Origin: Candidatus Didemnitutus sp.
Lineage (GTDB): Bacteria > Verrucomicrobiota > Verrucomicrobiia > Opitutales > Opitutaceae
DNA length: 64,000 bases
Reading direction: 5' to 3'
Assembly (NCBI GenBank): GCA_019634575.1
Contig: JAHCAY010000001.1
Coordinates: 558,001-622,000, forward strand
Shown here: in pieces, positions 36,743 through 45,882 of the stretch
Position numbering within the stretch: the first letter of the stretch is position 1
Layout: every line of letters begins with the position of its first letter
The notes under the pieces: generated by a model
The model's database searches: none
What the model was told of the DNA's origin: nothing
The model's input: the letters and a program-made list of their open reading frames with translations, nothing else
Program-made: the position numbers and the translations under genes

Positions 36743-37699
36743 ATGGACAATTCTGACTCGACGATGGACATTCTCGACCGCATGCCCGACCGCCATCCGC
36801 CGCACCGCTCGCCCCCCTCGCCCGCGGTTCTCGACCGCCTGCTGGCCTCGCACGTCGCCGGTTCACGCTACATTTTCCCCGACCTCGCGCCGAAACGGGG
36901 CGCAGCGTGGACCATCGCCTTGGCCGGCCGGGAGCGTTGCAGCCCGGACTACCTCGTCGACCGCGAGAGCTATCCGTTTCACGTCGTCGAACTCATCGTG
37001 CGCGGCAGCGGCGTCGTCCGTCTGGGTGGCGGACGCAAGCATCGCGTCGGCCCCGGCGCCGTCTTCAGCTGCGCGAGCGACCAGGCTTGCTGGCTGAAAA
37101 CCGATCCGGGCGACCCGCTCGACAAATTCTTCTTCGCCCTCGCCGGCACGCAGGTTCGCGCACGGCTCGCCGCGGCGCACCTCACGCCCGGCACGGTGCG
37201 GCACATCGCGCTGCCAGCCGAGGCGATCGTGGTGGCCGAGGATCTGATCCGGGAAGGCCAGCGCCATCATTCGCACACCACCGCGATCTGCGTGAAGCTG
37301 CTCGAGCTATTCCTGCTCCGCTGCGAGGCCGCGCCGGCGGACCGGCCGCGCCCCGACGACGACCGCGCCCGCGCGAACTTCATCCGCTGCAAAAACCTGA
37401 TCGAGGAGCGCGCCGCGTCCTTGCAGACGCTCGAGGAGCTGGCCGCCCTTGTTCACCTCGACCCCTCGAGCATTTGTCGCCTGTTCCGGCGCTTTCAGGG
37501 AACGAGTCCTTACCAGGAACTCACGCGCCGCAAGATGACGATCGCGGCTGGAATCCTGCTCGAGGAAGGCGGCTTGGTGAAGGAGGCCGCCGCGCGTGTC
37601 GGCTTCGACGATCCGTATCATTTCTCGCGATGCTTCAAGAGCGTGCACGGCCTGTCCCCGAACGCGCTTTCGGCGCTTTTCGCCGCGCGCCCACGCTGA
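36743..37699 (+). CDS. AraC-family transcriptional regulator
   Basis: 318 residues. An N-terminal cupin-type sensing domain (about 50-160: [30 protein letters not shown]) is followed by a double helix-turn-helix at the C-terminus (about 215-312). There, [20 protein letters not shown] and [20 protein letters not shown] are the two recognition units. It is divergent from the fucose-isomerase-like gene across 47 bases, so it very likely activates that deoxysugar operon in response to the sugar. Alternative starts at residues 8 and 14 exist, since the first 25 residues are not conserved. Confidence 0.92.
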   Translation: MDNSDSTMDILDRMPDRHPPHRSPPSPAVLDRLLASHVAGSRYIFPDLAPKRGAAWTIALAGRERCSPDYLVDRESYPFHVVELIVRGSGVVRLGGGRKHRVGPGAVFSCASDQACWLKTDPGDPLDKFFFALAGTQVRARLAAAHLTPGTVRHIALPAEAIVVAEDLIREGQRHHSHTTAICVKLLELFLLRCEAAPADRPRPDDDRARANFIRCKNLIEERAASLQTLEELAALVHLDPSSICRLFRRFQGTSPYQELTRRKMTIAAGILLEEGGLVKEAAARVGFDDPYHFSRCFKSVHGLSPNALSALFAARPR

Positions 37700-37754
37700 G
37701 CTCGCGACACGGGGCGGGAAGCCCGGCATCTCCACCCCAGCGAGGCGACTTGAT

Positions 37755-37788
37755 CAAAAAAAGAACCCCGCGGTGTGCGCGGGGGTTC
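37755..37788 (-). terminator. Rho-independent terminator after the beta-helix gene
   Basis: On the minus strand, GAACCCCCGCG and CGCGGGGTTC pair around CACAC, followed by seven T residues (plus-strand A run 37,756-37,762). It lies 25 bases after the stop of the secreted beta-helix protein and separates it from the convergent AraC gene. Confidence 0.92.
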
Positions 37789-37813
37789 GACATCCCAATG
37801 AGGCGTAGCAGCC

Positions 37814-39817
37814 TCAGTTCGGCGTGACGCTGATCTGGCCGAGTTGCGGCGAGTAGGCGACGGCGGTGGCGGTGAACTCCGCCTTGAGATAGATCGTGCC
37901 GGTCGGCAAATCCGCCGTGGGCGTGAAGGTCGTGGAATACCACGCGTTGGGCTGCGCCACCGGAGTGGTGTTGGTGGTGGCCACGAGCGTCCACGTCGTG
38001 CCGTTGGGCGAGCTGTAGAACTTCACCTTCGTGAGATCGTCGGTGGAGAACTTGTAGATCGTCGCGTTGAAGCGCTTGCAGCCGGTCACGTTGTAGGCGA
38101 ACGAGCCGGTGGCGGTGGTCGTGCGCTTGAAGCGCGCGGCATCGCCGGCGAAGTTCGCCGGCGACGTGGTATCCACGGCGGTGTTGCTCGTGCGGGAAAC
38201 GACTTTGGTGAAGTCGGCGCAGAGGTCGGTATAGCCGAGATTGGTGGCGTAGCCGTTGTGCGCACCGCGGTTCGGGGCGGACGCGGGATAGACGGTGTTG
38301 CCCCAGAAATCGAGGCCTCCGTTGTTCGCGATTGCTGTGCCGGCGTTGATCGCGGGCGACGTCGATTGCAGCTGGTAGCCGAGCGTGGCGGTGTAGCCGT
38401 CGCCACTCGTGCCGGGCGAAACGAGCTGCGGATTGCTTGTGAGCTTGTGTGCGTCGGCGGGCTCGGAGGTCGGATGGTTCCCGTAGAAGAGATTGTAGTC
38501 GAACGTGCCGTATTTGACGCCGTTGACCGTCGGCAGCTCCCACTCGCCTGAGCCGAGATTGTAGACGATGTTATTGGTGAATTCGTAGTTGTTCGTGCTC
38601 GCGTCGCCGTCGGTGTAGATCGGGCGAACCGCACCGATGCCGGAGCCGATGTAGATCGTGTTGTTGTAGATCTTCAGGCCCGTCGGGGTGCCCCACGACA
38701 GCGTGAAAATGCCCTTCTGCGGGCCGTCGTTGACGCTGAGATTGTAGCGGACGGTGACGTTCGAGTTGTAGCCGCCCATGAGCAGGAGGAAGCCGCCCTC
38801 GTTGTTGTGGCTGTAGTTGTATTGGACGAGCGTGTTGTCGCTGAGCAGGTCGACGTCGAAGCCTTGGCCGTCGATCTCGTTCGTGCGGCAGCCGCTGGAC
38901 TCGTTGAACTGCATGACCGTGTCGGCGGAGCGCGTCGGCCAGATGCCGGCGGAGGCGTTCATATTGAATCCGGAGATGGATTTCAGACCCGCGCCTTTGC
39001 TGACGTTGTATTCGATCACGGAGCCGACGTAGCCGAAGACGAGAATGCCATCGCCGTCCGAGTTCGAGACGACGTTACCCTGCACAAGGAGACCGGTGCT
39101 CATCTTAGTGCGGTCAATGGTGGTCATCCAGAAATTGTAGTATTTCTCGTGCCACGCGACGATGCCGACTCGGCCGCAACGATCCACGGTGTTGTCGAGA
39201 ATGGTGACGCCATTGAACTTGCCGGAGGAGCCGATCGAATGGACCGAGATACCGCCGTTGATGTGAGGGTCCATCTGCGAATTGTTGAACGAGCCGTTCA
39301 CATGGTGAACGGAGTTGTATTGGATCTTGATGCCGTTCTGGACCGACGTCGCCTCGACGAGGATGCCGTAGCGCGCGACGCCGCCGGTGGTCGCGGTGCC
39401 GGAGTTGTCGGTGCCCGAATCGTTCGTGACCTCGAGATTCTGGATCACCCAATAGCTTTGGTCCTTGAGATAAACCGCCGCGCCGGACGCGAGGCTGCCG
39501 CCGTTGATCACCGGTGCGTTGCCGGTGCCATAGGCGCCGAGCGTGATCCACGCCGCGGACGTGCCCGAGCCTTTCGGGTAGAGCTGACCGTTCCACGTCG
39601 CGCCACGTTTCAGGAGAATCTGATCGCCGGCGCTGAAGGTCGTGGCGCTGACCTTGGTCAGCGTTTGCCAAGGCGTCGTCGAGGAAGTGCCGTTATTCGA
39701 GTCGTTGCCGGCGGCAGCATCGACGTAGTAGATCGTGGCGAGCGCTTGGATCGCCGGCATGCAGAACGCAGCCGCGAGCGCCAAGCTGCGGAGCAGCTGA
39801 CGGGGTATCAGTTTCAT
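37814..39817 (-). CDS. Secreted right-handed beta-helix protein, possible polysaccharide lyase
   Basis: 667 residues with a signal peptide (1-27, cleavage after ALA) and then IYYVDAAAGNDSNNGTSSTT and PWQTLTKV, the start typical of parallel beta-helix lyases and related glycan-binding proteins. Residues about 60-500 contain many short N-rich coils of the form V-x-x-N-x-V/I (for example ILDNTVDRCGRVGI, IIYNN-type turns), giving a pectate-lyase-like solenoid. A beta-sandwich of about 100 residues closes the protein (from about 560, VTGCKRFNATIYKFSTDD). No calcium-site Asp/Arg triad could be assigned, so lyase activity is uncertain. It has its own terminator, and its promoter region (39,818-39,972) separates it from the GH42 gene on the same strand. 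Confidence 0.75.
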   Translation of the reverse strand: MKLIPRQLLRSLALAAAFCMPAIQALATIYYVDAAAGNDSNNGTSSTTPWQTLTKVSATTFSAGDQILLKRGATWNGQLYPKGSGTSAAWITLGAYGTGNAPVINGGSLASGAAVYLKDQSYWVIQNLEVTNDSGTDNSGTATTGGVARYGILVEATSVQNGIKIQYNSVHHVNGSFNNSQMDPHINGGISVHSIGSSGKFNGVTILDNTVDRCGRVGIVAWHEKYYNFWMTTIDRTKMSTGLLVQGNVVSNSDGDGILVFGYVGSVIEYNVSKGAGLKSISGFNMNASAGIWPTRSADTVMQFNESSGCRTNEIDGQGFDVDLLSDNTLVQYNYSHNNEGGFLLLMGGYNSNVTVRYNLSVNDGPQKGIFTLSWGTPTGLKIYNNTIYIGSGIGAVRPIYTDGDASTNNYEFTNNIVYNLGSGEWELPTVNGVKYGTFDYNLFYGNHPTSEPADAHKLTSNPQLVSPGTSGDGYTATLGYQLQSTSPAINAGTAIANNGGLDFWGNTVYPASAPNRGAHNGYATNLGYTDLCADFTKVVSRTSNTAVDTTSPANFAGDAARFKRTTTATGSFAYNVTGCKRFNATIYKFSTDDLTKVKFYSSPNGTTWTLVATTNTTPVAQPNAWYSTTFTPTADLPTGTIYLKAEFTATAVAYSPQLGQISVTPN

Positions 39818-39972
39818 GGGGTTAGCGGGGTTGAAGATATCCTCGGCACACGACTTGATCGTGCTGCCAAGCGACGCCGTGACTCTAACGTGCACGGCAC
39901 GATTCGGGAATGTCCGCCTCGGAACTTCATTTGCCGATTTCGGCGGACGAACCGCTCCGCTTGGCGCACCGC

Positions 39973-42132
39973 TCAATCGTTCAGCGGAACGAACAGATCG
40001 ACCAAGCGCGCGGGAAACTCGATCTGCGCGGCCACATCCAAAACGAAGCCGGTGAAGACGCCGCGCCAACGCCGCGGCTGCGTCCAGCTCACCTTCGCGG
40101 GCTTTTCGCGCAGATTGGCGATCACGAGATAACGCAGCTCTCCCTGCTCGCCTAGCGCGTCGATGCGCACGCCGGCATCGGACCAAGCGGGCTCAAGGGT
40201 CGGACGCACGCCGGCGCACTCGGTCGCACGGCGCAGGATCGCGCGGAAGCCCGCACTGTCGGTCGCGCTTCCTTCCCCGAGATTGGTGCCGGCGTAGAAG
40301 ACTGTGCCGGCCCCCACCTGCTTGGTAACGAGGCACGGCTGCGTGCCAAACACGCCGATCGTCTCGAGTTCTCCGCCGTCGAGCACTGCGAAGCGTTCCG
40401 CTCCCCACACGACGCCGGCCTCGCCGCGCAGCGAAATCGGAAAGCTCTTGCCGCCCTTCGGGCCGCGCATCACGAGCGCCTTGCGGACATCGTCGGACAA
40501 CGCCGTCAATTCGTAGTCTCCCTCGCTCGTATCGAGGTGATAGGCCGAGGTCGTCTCGCTCTCCCGCAATCCCCAGCTCTCGGCGAGGCCGCCGCCCGGC
40601 AGTGTCGTTTCGTGCCGGCCGGTCGCGGCATTGTAGCCGGCGAGATGCGCTTCCACCAGCACGACACCCCCAGCGCCCACCCAGCGATCGAGCGAGGCGA
40701 TTTCGCCCGCCGTGAGATAGTAGCAGCTGGGCAAAATGAGCAGCTTCACGCCGTCCAACGCGCCGTGCTCCAGCGCCGCCTGATCGATGAAACGCACCGG
40801 GATGTTGGCCGTATAAAGCGTGTTCACGTAACTCTCGACGCTGGTGCGCAGCGCTTCGAGCTTCTGATGCTGCGCGAAATGGAAGAACTCGTTTTTGCGA
40901 CTCTTCCAGATGCCCACCGCCGGCGCGTCTGCTCGGCTCCGCATCAACCCGCCGAGATGCGGCGTGATTTTCGCGACGAACGCGCGCATCGCCTCCGTGA
41001 CCGGTCGCGGCGTGCCATCGGGATTCACCAAGCCCCACGCCGGCGCCTCGCGGCCAAGCGATTCGGGGCGGTATTGCCAGAACATGAAGCCGCGAAACCC
41101 CGCGCCGATCTGCGGGAGCCAGTCGGCGAGCAGCTCGGGCAGGCGGTTCACCGGTTGATGCATGTTCATCATCCCGCAGTTGAGATGGCTCTCGACGTTA
41201 TACATCGGTCGCCCCCCCGCGGCGGAGAGACATTGCACGAGCTGCATCGGCTCGGCGCTCGCCGTCGAGGCGTAGTAGGACGACTGGCGCAGGATCGCCG
41301 AGTCGTCGGGGCCGGTGATCGAATTGAAAACCCGCATCGTGTTCGGCACGACGTGCAAGTAGGCGGGACGTGCCCGGGTGTCGCTGGCGCGCACGCACGC
41401 CAGACGCCACTCCGCCTCCGCGGTGAGGGAATCCTGTTGAAACTCCCGCCAGTCCACGAAGTCCGCGATGCCGTCGCCGTTCCGCGGCAGCTCGACTTCG
41501 GACCATGCGCCGTAGCAGCGCCCCCAAACCGCATTGAGCCGTTCGACCGTCGTGTATTTTCGCTCGAGCCAGCGGTTGAACTGCTCCGCGCAATGCGGGC
41601 AGTAGCACACGAGATTGCTGCCGTCTTGATAGACCTCCGGCTGGCGCACGGGATAGCAGAGCTCCGGCTCGTTCCACACGTCCCACATCGCGAGTGCCGG
41701 ATGCGCGTCGAAATGCGCGACCGCCGCCGCCAGGAAGCGGTAACGCTCGCGCCGCGCGCCGGGATGGTTGTAGCACGGGCCGGGCGCGCCGCCGATCTGG
41801 CGATGCGCCGCCACGCGCGGCTCGATCACGCGACCTTGCGCCGTGATCTGCTTCGCGTCGGGAAACTTCGTGTAGAGCCAATGCGGCGCGACGTCGAAGA
41901 TCACGTTGAGATGCACCGCCAGTCGCTCGCGCGCCGCGAGATCCATCAACCGATCCAGATCGGCAAAATAGAAGCTCTCCTCCTGCCGATGCGACCAGCG
42001 CCACTGCACCCAGAATTTCACGCTGTTCAGCCCGAGCTCGCGCATCGCGCGCAAATCGTCGGCCCAGCAATTTTCGTCCGGTGTCGGTGCGCGGTAATAC
42101 TGTGCTCCCAGAATGAAAGGATGCTCGCTCAT
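39973..42132 (-). CDS. GH42 beta-galactosidase
   Basis: 719 residues, the normal size for the trimeric GH42 enzymes. TIM-barrel acid/base is E155 in WDVWNEPE (150-157) and the nucleophile is E314 in YNVESHL (311-317). The zinc-binding cysteine cluster of many GH42 enzymes is present: C120, C176, C178, C181 (LVCYCPHCAEQF). The trimerisation domain (about 385-590, ILPSCYYLTAGE) and a small C-terminal domain follow. There is no signal peptide, so it is cytoplasmic. Its ATG overlaps the stop of the GH2 gene upstream (ATGA), so the two hydrolases are made together and probably act on the same imported oligosaccharide. Confidence 0.93.
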   Translation of the reverse strand: MSEHPFILGAQYYRAPTPDENCWADDLRAMRELGLNSVKFWVQWRWSHRQEESFYFADLDRLMDLAARERLAVHLNVIFDVAPHWLYTKFPDAKQITAQGRVIEPRVAAHRQIGGAPGPCYNHPGARRERYRFLAAAVAHFDAHPALAMWDVWNEPELCYPVRQPEVYQDGSNLVCYCPHCAEQFNRWLERKYTTVERLNAVWGRCYGAWSEVELPRNGDGIADFVDWREFQQDSLTAEAEWRLACVRASDTRARPAYLHVVPNTMRVFNSITGPDDSAILRQSSYYASTASAEPMQLVQCLSAAGGRPMYNVESHLNCGMMNMHQPVNRLPELLADWLPQIGAGFRGFMFWQYRPESLGREAPAWGLVNPDGTPRPVTEAMRAFVAKITPHLGGLMRSRADAPAVGIWKSRKNEFFHFAQHQKLEALRTSVESYVNTLYTANIPVRFIDQAALEHGALDGVKLLILPSCYYLTAGEIASLDRWVGAGGVVLVEAHLAGYNAATGRHETTLPGGGLAESWGLRESETTSAYHLDTSEGDYELTALSDDVRKALVMRGPKGGKSFPISLRGEAGVVWGAERFAVLDGGELETIGVFGTQPCLVTKQVGAGTVFYAGTNLGEGSATDSAGFRAILRRATECAGVRPTLEPAWSDAGVRIDALGEQGELRYLVIANLREKPAKVSWTQPRRWRGVFTGFVLDVAAQIEFPARLVDLFVPLND

Positions 42133-44732
42133 GTGACGGCTGCAAAATTGGCGGTAGTTGAGCCGGACGTCGGTCCGGCACGGAAAGTAATGACAGGCGT
42201 TCCGTCCGCGCACGGACGCTCGACCTCGAGGAAGCCGCCGGCGGACTTCGGCCAGCAGCGCACCCGCACGCGGCGCTCTTCACCGGGGAACAGCGGCTCG
42301 AAACCCCAATCCGCCTCCACCCACCAGCCGCCGGTCGTCTCCTCCGCACGCACAAACAGCGCCGCTTCGGTGCCGCGATTGCTGATCGCATAGTCGCAGG
42401 CATAGGCGCCGCTCGCTTCCGCGCGGATTTCGCCCTCGCGACGATAAACCAATCCCCGCGCCGTCGCACGTAGCGCGGAAGCGTAAGGCTCACGCGTGCT
42501 GGTTGAGAAGAGGTAGACGTTCTCCAGCGTGGGGGCGGCCGCCTTATTCCACCGCAGCCGCACGAAGAACAACTCGGTGCACTCGGACGCGATCCTCAAC
42601 GCGAAACGATCCACCATGGCGGAAGCGTTTTCCGGCGCCGGCACACGCCAGTTTCGCTGTGCCAGCACCACACCGCCGAACGTCAGCAACTCCACGCACA
42701 ATTCCACGTCGCACGCTCCGCCGGAGTTGTGCAGATGCACCGCAGCGACGAATTCCTCGCCGACACCGTAGCTCAACCGCCGATAGTCGAGCGAAGCATG
42801 CAATGGCGCGAAGGCCTTGCGCGCCCAGTAATACGCCATCTTCTTCCCTCCGTAGTAGTCGACGAGGCTGGTGCAGGAAATATTCGGCCACGGCTCATTG
42901 AGCTGCCAGATGATGCTGCCGCTGTTCCGCGGCTGACGGCGGCGGTTCGCCTCGAGAATGAAACGCAGACCCTCCGCCTGAATCCACTGGCTGCAATCCG
43001 CGAAGGTGCCGAGATCCTCGACCGAACCGAAGAAATCCCGGTCGCGCTGCGCAGTGTCCCACCACTCGGCGCGATGCCGCCAGACCAGGCTGCGTTTTAC
43101 GTCGGTCGGCTGCTGGTGCACTGGTGTGAGAAATTTCCGCAGACTGCGCGCGTCAGCGCACCCATCGACGCCGAACTCCGAGTGGAAGAGGCTGTCGGAC
43201 TCGCCGTAGATCGCGTAGTGGTCGACCGGGCCGGAATACTTCCAATGGCCGTGCACGTCGTGCATCACGCCCTTGCGCGTCGTCATGTGCTCGACCGGAC
43301 CGGAAGCGGAGGTCGGCAAAAACAGCCGCGTCGGATCGTGCTGTTGCACGAGATCGCGCAGCATTGCGAGGTTCGGGTCCGCGAGCGTTGACGGAACGTT
43401 GTTGGCGTCCATCAGCTCGTTGCCGCCGCTCCACACTGCGAGGCAGGTGTGATTGCGCCGCTCGCGCAGCGCGGCCTCGGCCGACTGGCGCAGCAAGGCG
43501 AGAAACTCCGGGCGCTGCGACGGGATGTTATCCACGCCTGAGCTGGATTGGATGAACTCCTGCCAGACAAGGATGCCGTGGCGGTCGCACAAATCGTAGA
43601 AGCGCTCCTGCTCGATCACTCCCCCGCCCCACACGCGCACGAGATTGACGTTCGCCGCCACCATGCTGCGCACGATCCACTCGTAGTGTCCGGTCGTGAC
43701 GTTGCCGTAGAGGTGATCGAGCGGCGTGAGGTTGACGCCCTGCACATACAGCCGGCGTCCATTCACGACGAAGGTGTAGGGCAACGCGTCCGCCGGGCCG
43801 CAGGGGTTCTGTTCGTAGCGCAAGGAGCGGAACCCGATCCGGCGCACCCGCTCGTCCACGAGCTCGCCCGCGACGTAGAGCGCGAGCCGCAACGCATAGA
43901 GCGGCTGCGCTCCGCAACCATTCGGCTGCCACAGCTGCGGGCGGGCAACCTGCAAGGTCCGGCGCAGCACCGCGCCGTCGCTCTCGACGGAGTGTCGCTC
44001 GGCGACGAGCTCGCGTCCGTCAGGATCGCGCAGCGTGATTTCCCATTCCGCACGCGCGTCCGGCGTCGCGACGCGCGCGAATTCCATTCCGACACTCAGC
44101 TCGCCGCGACCATCCACGACATCCGTTGCGAGATCCAGCGCCGTGATCGTAGCACGGCGATGCACGCGCAACTGCACGTCGTCCCACAGGCCGATGTTCA
44201 CCAGTCGCGTCGAGAAATCCCATTTGTAGCCGAAGCGGCTCTTCTGCGTCGAAGTGAGCGACGTGCGACCGATCTGGCCCATTTCCGGCGGCACGCCGCG
44301 CAGCAGCACGCGCAACTCGACTCGCTCACGCGTCGCGAAGATTGCGGTGAGATCGAACACCGCCGGGTGAAACATCCCGCGATGCTCGCCGAGCAGCACG
44401 TCATCGGCATAGATGGTCGCCTCGTAATCGAGTCCGCGGAAATACAGCTCCACGCCGTCGCCGCAATCGGCCGGGCGCTCGAGCGTGGTGCGGTAGAGCC
44501 ACCAACGATTCTCCACCCACTCGCACGCGAGGCTCTGCGCATCGACATACGGGTGCGGAATCAGCCCGGCGCGAAACAGGTCGTAGTGCACGCCGCCCGG
44601 CACCGTCGCCGGGAGCCAATCGGTGACGCCCATCAGCTCCGACGCCGTCTCCATGCTCCGGCCTTGGAGCGGCACCCAGGGCCAGAAGCCCTTCAATTGC
44701 CAGGCGTGGTGGTTGAGCGAGACGATGTTCAT
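42129..44732 (-). CDS. GH2 beta-mannosidase
   Basis: 867 residues. Sugar-binding and immunoglobulin-like domains (1-310) precede a TIM barrel with RVWGGGVIEQERFYDLCDR and FVVNGRRLYVQGVNLTPLD. The acid/base is E439 in WSGGNELMDAN, the nucleophile E519 in LFHSEFGVDG. Both contexts are those of GH2 beta-mannosidases rather than galactosidases. ATG 44,732 begins the conserved WQLKGFWPW region; the 13 residues upstream are not conserved. There is no signal peptide, so it is cytoplasmic. It is the first gene of a coupled pair with GH42, itself 85 bases from an AraC gene on the same strand. Confidence 0.92.
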   Translation of the reverse strand: MNIVSLNHHAWQLKGFWPWVPLQGRSMETASELMGVTDWLPATVPGGVHYDLFRAGLIPHPYVDAQSLACEWVENRWWLYRTTLERPADCGDGVELYFRGLDYEATIYADDVLLGEHRGMFHPAVFDLTAIFATRERVELRVLLRGVPPEMGQIGRTSLTSTQKSRFGYKWDFSTRLVNIGLWDDVQLRVHRRATITALDLATDVVDGRGELSVGMEFARVATPDARAEWEITLRDPDGRELVAERHSVESDGAVLRRTLQVARPQLWQPNGCGAQPLYALRLALYVAGELVDERVRRIGFRSLRYEQNPCGPADALPYTFVVNGRRLYVQGVNLTPLDHLYGNVTTGHYEWIVRSMVAANVNLVRVWGGGVIEQERFYDLCDRHGILVWQEFIQSSSGVDNIPSQRPEFLALLRQSAEAALRERRNHTCLAVWSGGNELMDANNVPSTLADPNLAMLRDLVQQHDPTRLFLPTSASGPVEHMTTRKGVMHDVHGHWKYSGPVDHYAIYGESDSLFHSEFGVDGCADARSLRKFLTPVHQQPTDVKRSLVWRHRAEWWDTAQRDRDFFGSVEDLGTFADCSQWIQAEGLRFILEANRRRQPRNSGSIIWQLNEPWPNISCTSLVDYYGGKKMAYYWARKAFAPLHASLDYRRLSYGVGEEFVAAVHLHNSGGACDVELCVELLTFGGVVLAQRNWRVPAPENASAMVDRFALRIASECTELFFVRLRWNKAAAPTLENVYLFSTSTREPYASALRATARGLVYRREGEIRAEASGAYACDYAISNRGTEAALFVRAEETTGGWWVEADWGFEPLFPGEERRVRVRCWPKSAGGFLEVERPCADGTPVITFRAGPTSGSTTANFAAVT

Positions 44733-44817
44733 CGCGAAGGAAGCCCGGCACGCACGCGCCACGCGCCGCACGCCCGGCGGGCCGATTGCAGAGCCGCGGC
44801 ACTCGGTCCGCGCGCGG

Positions 44818-45633
44818 CTACGTTGCAGGTTGATGCCCCGATTTGTCCGCCGAGGGTGGCCGGCCGACGATCTGCTTGTAGACGCGCGAGAAGTGATAGG
44901 GATTCGAGAAGCCGAGCCGGTAGCCGACTTCCTTCACCGACATCTCCGTCTGTGTGAGCAGTTGCTGGGCGTATTGGACGCGCAGCTGCAACAACGCACG
45001 CGCCGGTGACGTCTGGAAGAAGCGCGCGCAGCGCTGACTCAGCACGCGCTGGCTCACCCCCAACCTGCGCGCGAGTTCCGGCACCGAGGGCGAGTTGTGC
45101 ATGTGCTGCGTGAAACACTCGTGCAACCGCTCCATGAAACGCGTCTCCGCCGGCACCGGGGCGAGCCACGGCGCGAGCACGGTCGTCGGAAATGCGCGCA
45201 CCAGCCGCCAAAACAGCTCCGACATCACCGCGTCCTGAATATGCGCCGACGCACGGTCCGGACTGCGCGCCTCGTCGGAGATTTTGTCCAGCAACGGCAC
45301 ATAAGTCTCGGCCGGGGCCGACGTGCACTGTTGCTCCGGCGTCACCTCGGGGCGAAAGAAGCGCAAGGCCTCCGCTCCGACCGCCGTCCGCGGAAACGAG
45401 AACCGCAAGCCCGCGTAGTCCAGTGGCGGCTCGCAGAAATCCTCGTGCCAGTCGCCCGGTTGGACGACGATCACGGAGTTGTCGCCGAGCTTCAGCTCGT
45501 GATCGTTGAGCAGGCAGCGATAACGCCCGCGCAGCACCAGAATGATCTCGAACTCCGAGTGCTGATGCCGGCGGAACACATAGGGCTCCGCCATGCGGTT
45601 TAGAATGAACTGCGTGAAGACCGGCTGGCACAT
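44818..45633 (-). CDS. AraC-family transcriptional regulator (upstream of the mannosidase pair)
   Basis: 271 residues from ATG 45,633, chosen because GGGAG lies 4 bases before it; the frame is open for 70 codons further. An N-terminal cupin-like sensor (about 10-110, FRRHQHSEFEIILVLRGRY) leads to a C-terminal double HTH (about 165-265). That HTH contains SVPELARRLGVSQRVLSQR and VKEVGYRLGFSNPYHFSRVY. It lies 85 bases upstream of the GH2/GH42 pair on the same strand and 249 bases downstream of a LacI gene. It probably controls the adjacent hydrolases. The 249-base gap (45,634-45,882) shows nothing recognisable. Confidence 0.9.
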   Translation of the reverse strand: MCQPVFTQFILNRMAEPYVFRRHQHSEFEIILVLRGRYRCLLNDHELKLGDNSVIVVQPGDWHEDFCEPPLDYAGLRFSFPRTAVGAEALRFFRPEVTPEQQCTSAPAETYVPLLDKISDEARSPDRASAHIQDAVMSELFWRLVRAFPTTVLAPWLAPVPAETRFMERLHECFTQHMHNSPSVPELARRLGVSQRVLSQRCARFFQTSPARALLQLRVQYAQQLLTQTEMSVKEVGYRLGFSNPYHFSRVYKQIVGRPPSADKSGHQPAT

Positions 45634-45882
45634 CGCTCCCGGCTCCTCGTCGCGCGCACGGTCCGCGCGATTCAAATGCACGATCGCCGGATTCGGATTC
45701 GCAAACACCGCCTGGCGCGATCGCTTGGACCGCGCGCGAGCGAGACGATGAGCTGTGGGTTTCGCCACGAGGACAGTTTTCCGGTCGTCGCAGCGGCGGG
45801 CAAGGCGGATTGCGGTGGCAGGTGTGCACGGCGTGTCAGTCATCGGCGTCGGGGTGTTGCGCCGGTTGAGAAGGCGGGTGGT

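Noticed and set aside
35190..37097. A 635-residue open frame on the plus strand opposite the fucose-isomerase gene and running into AraC.
   Set aside because: It shadows an enzyme with intact metal motifs; composition is biased and no start signal or domain is present.
40537..42393. A 618-residue frame opposite GH42 and part of the mannosidase.
   Set aside because: Antisense shadow of two clear glycoside hydrolases.
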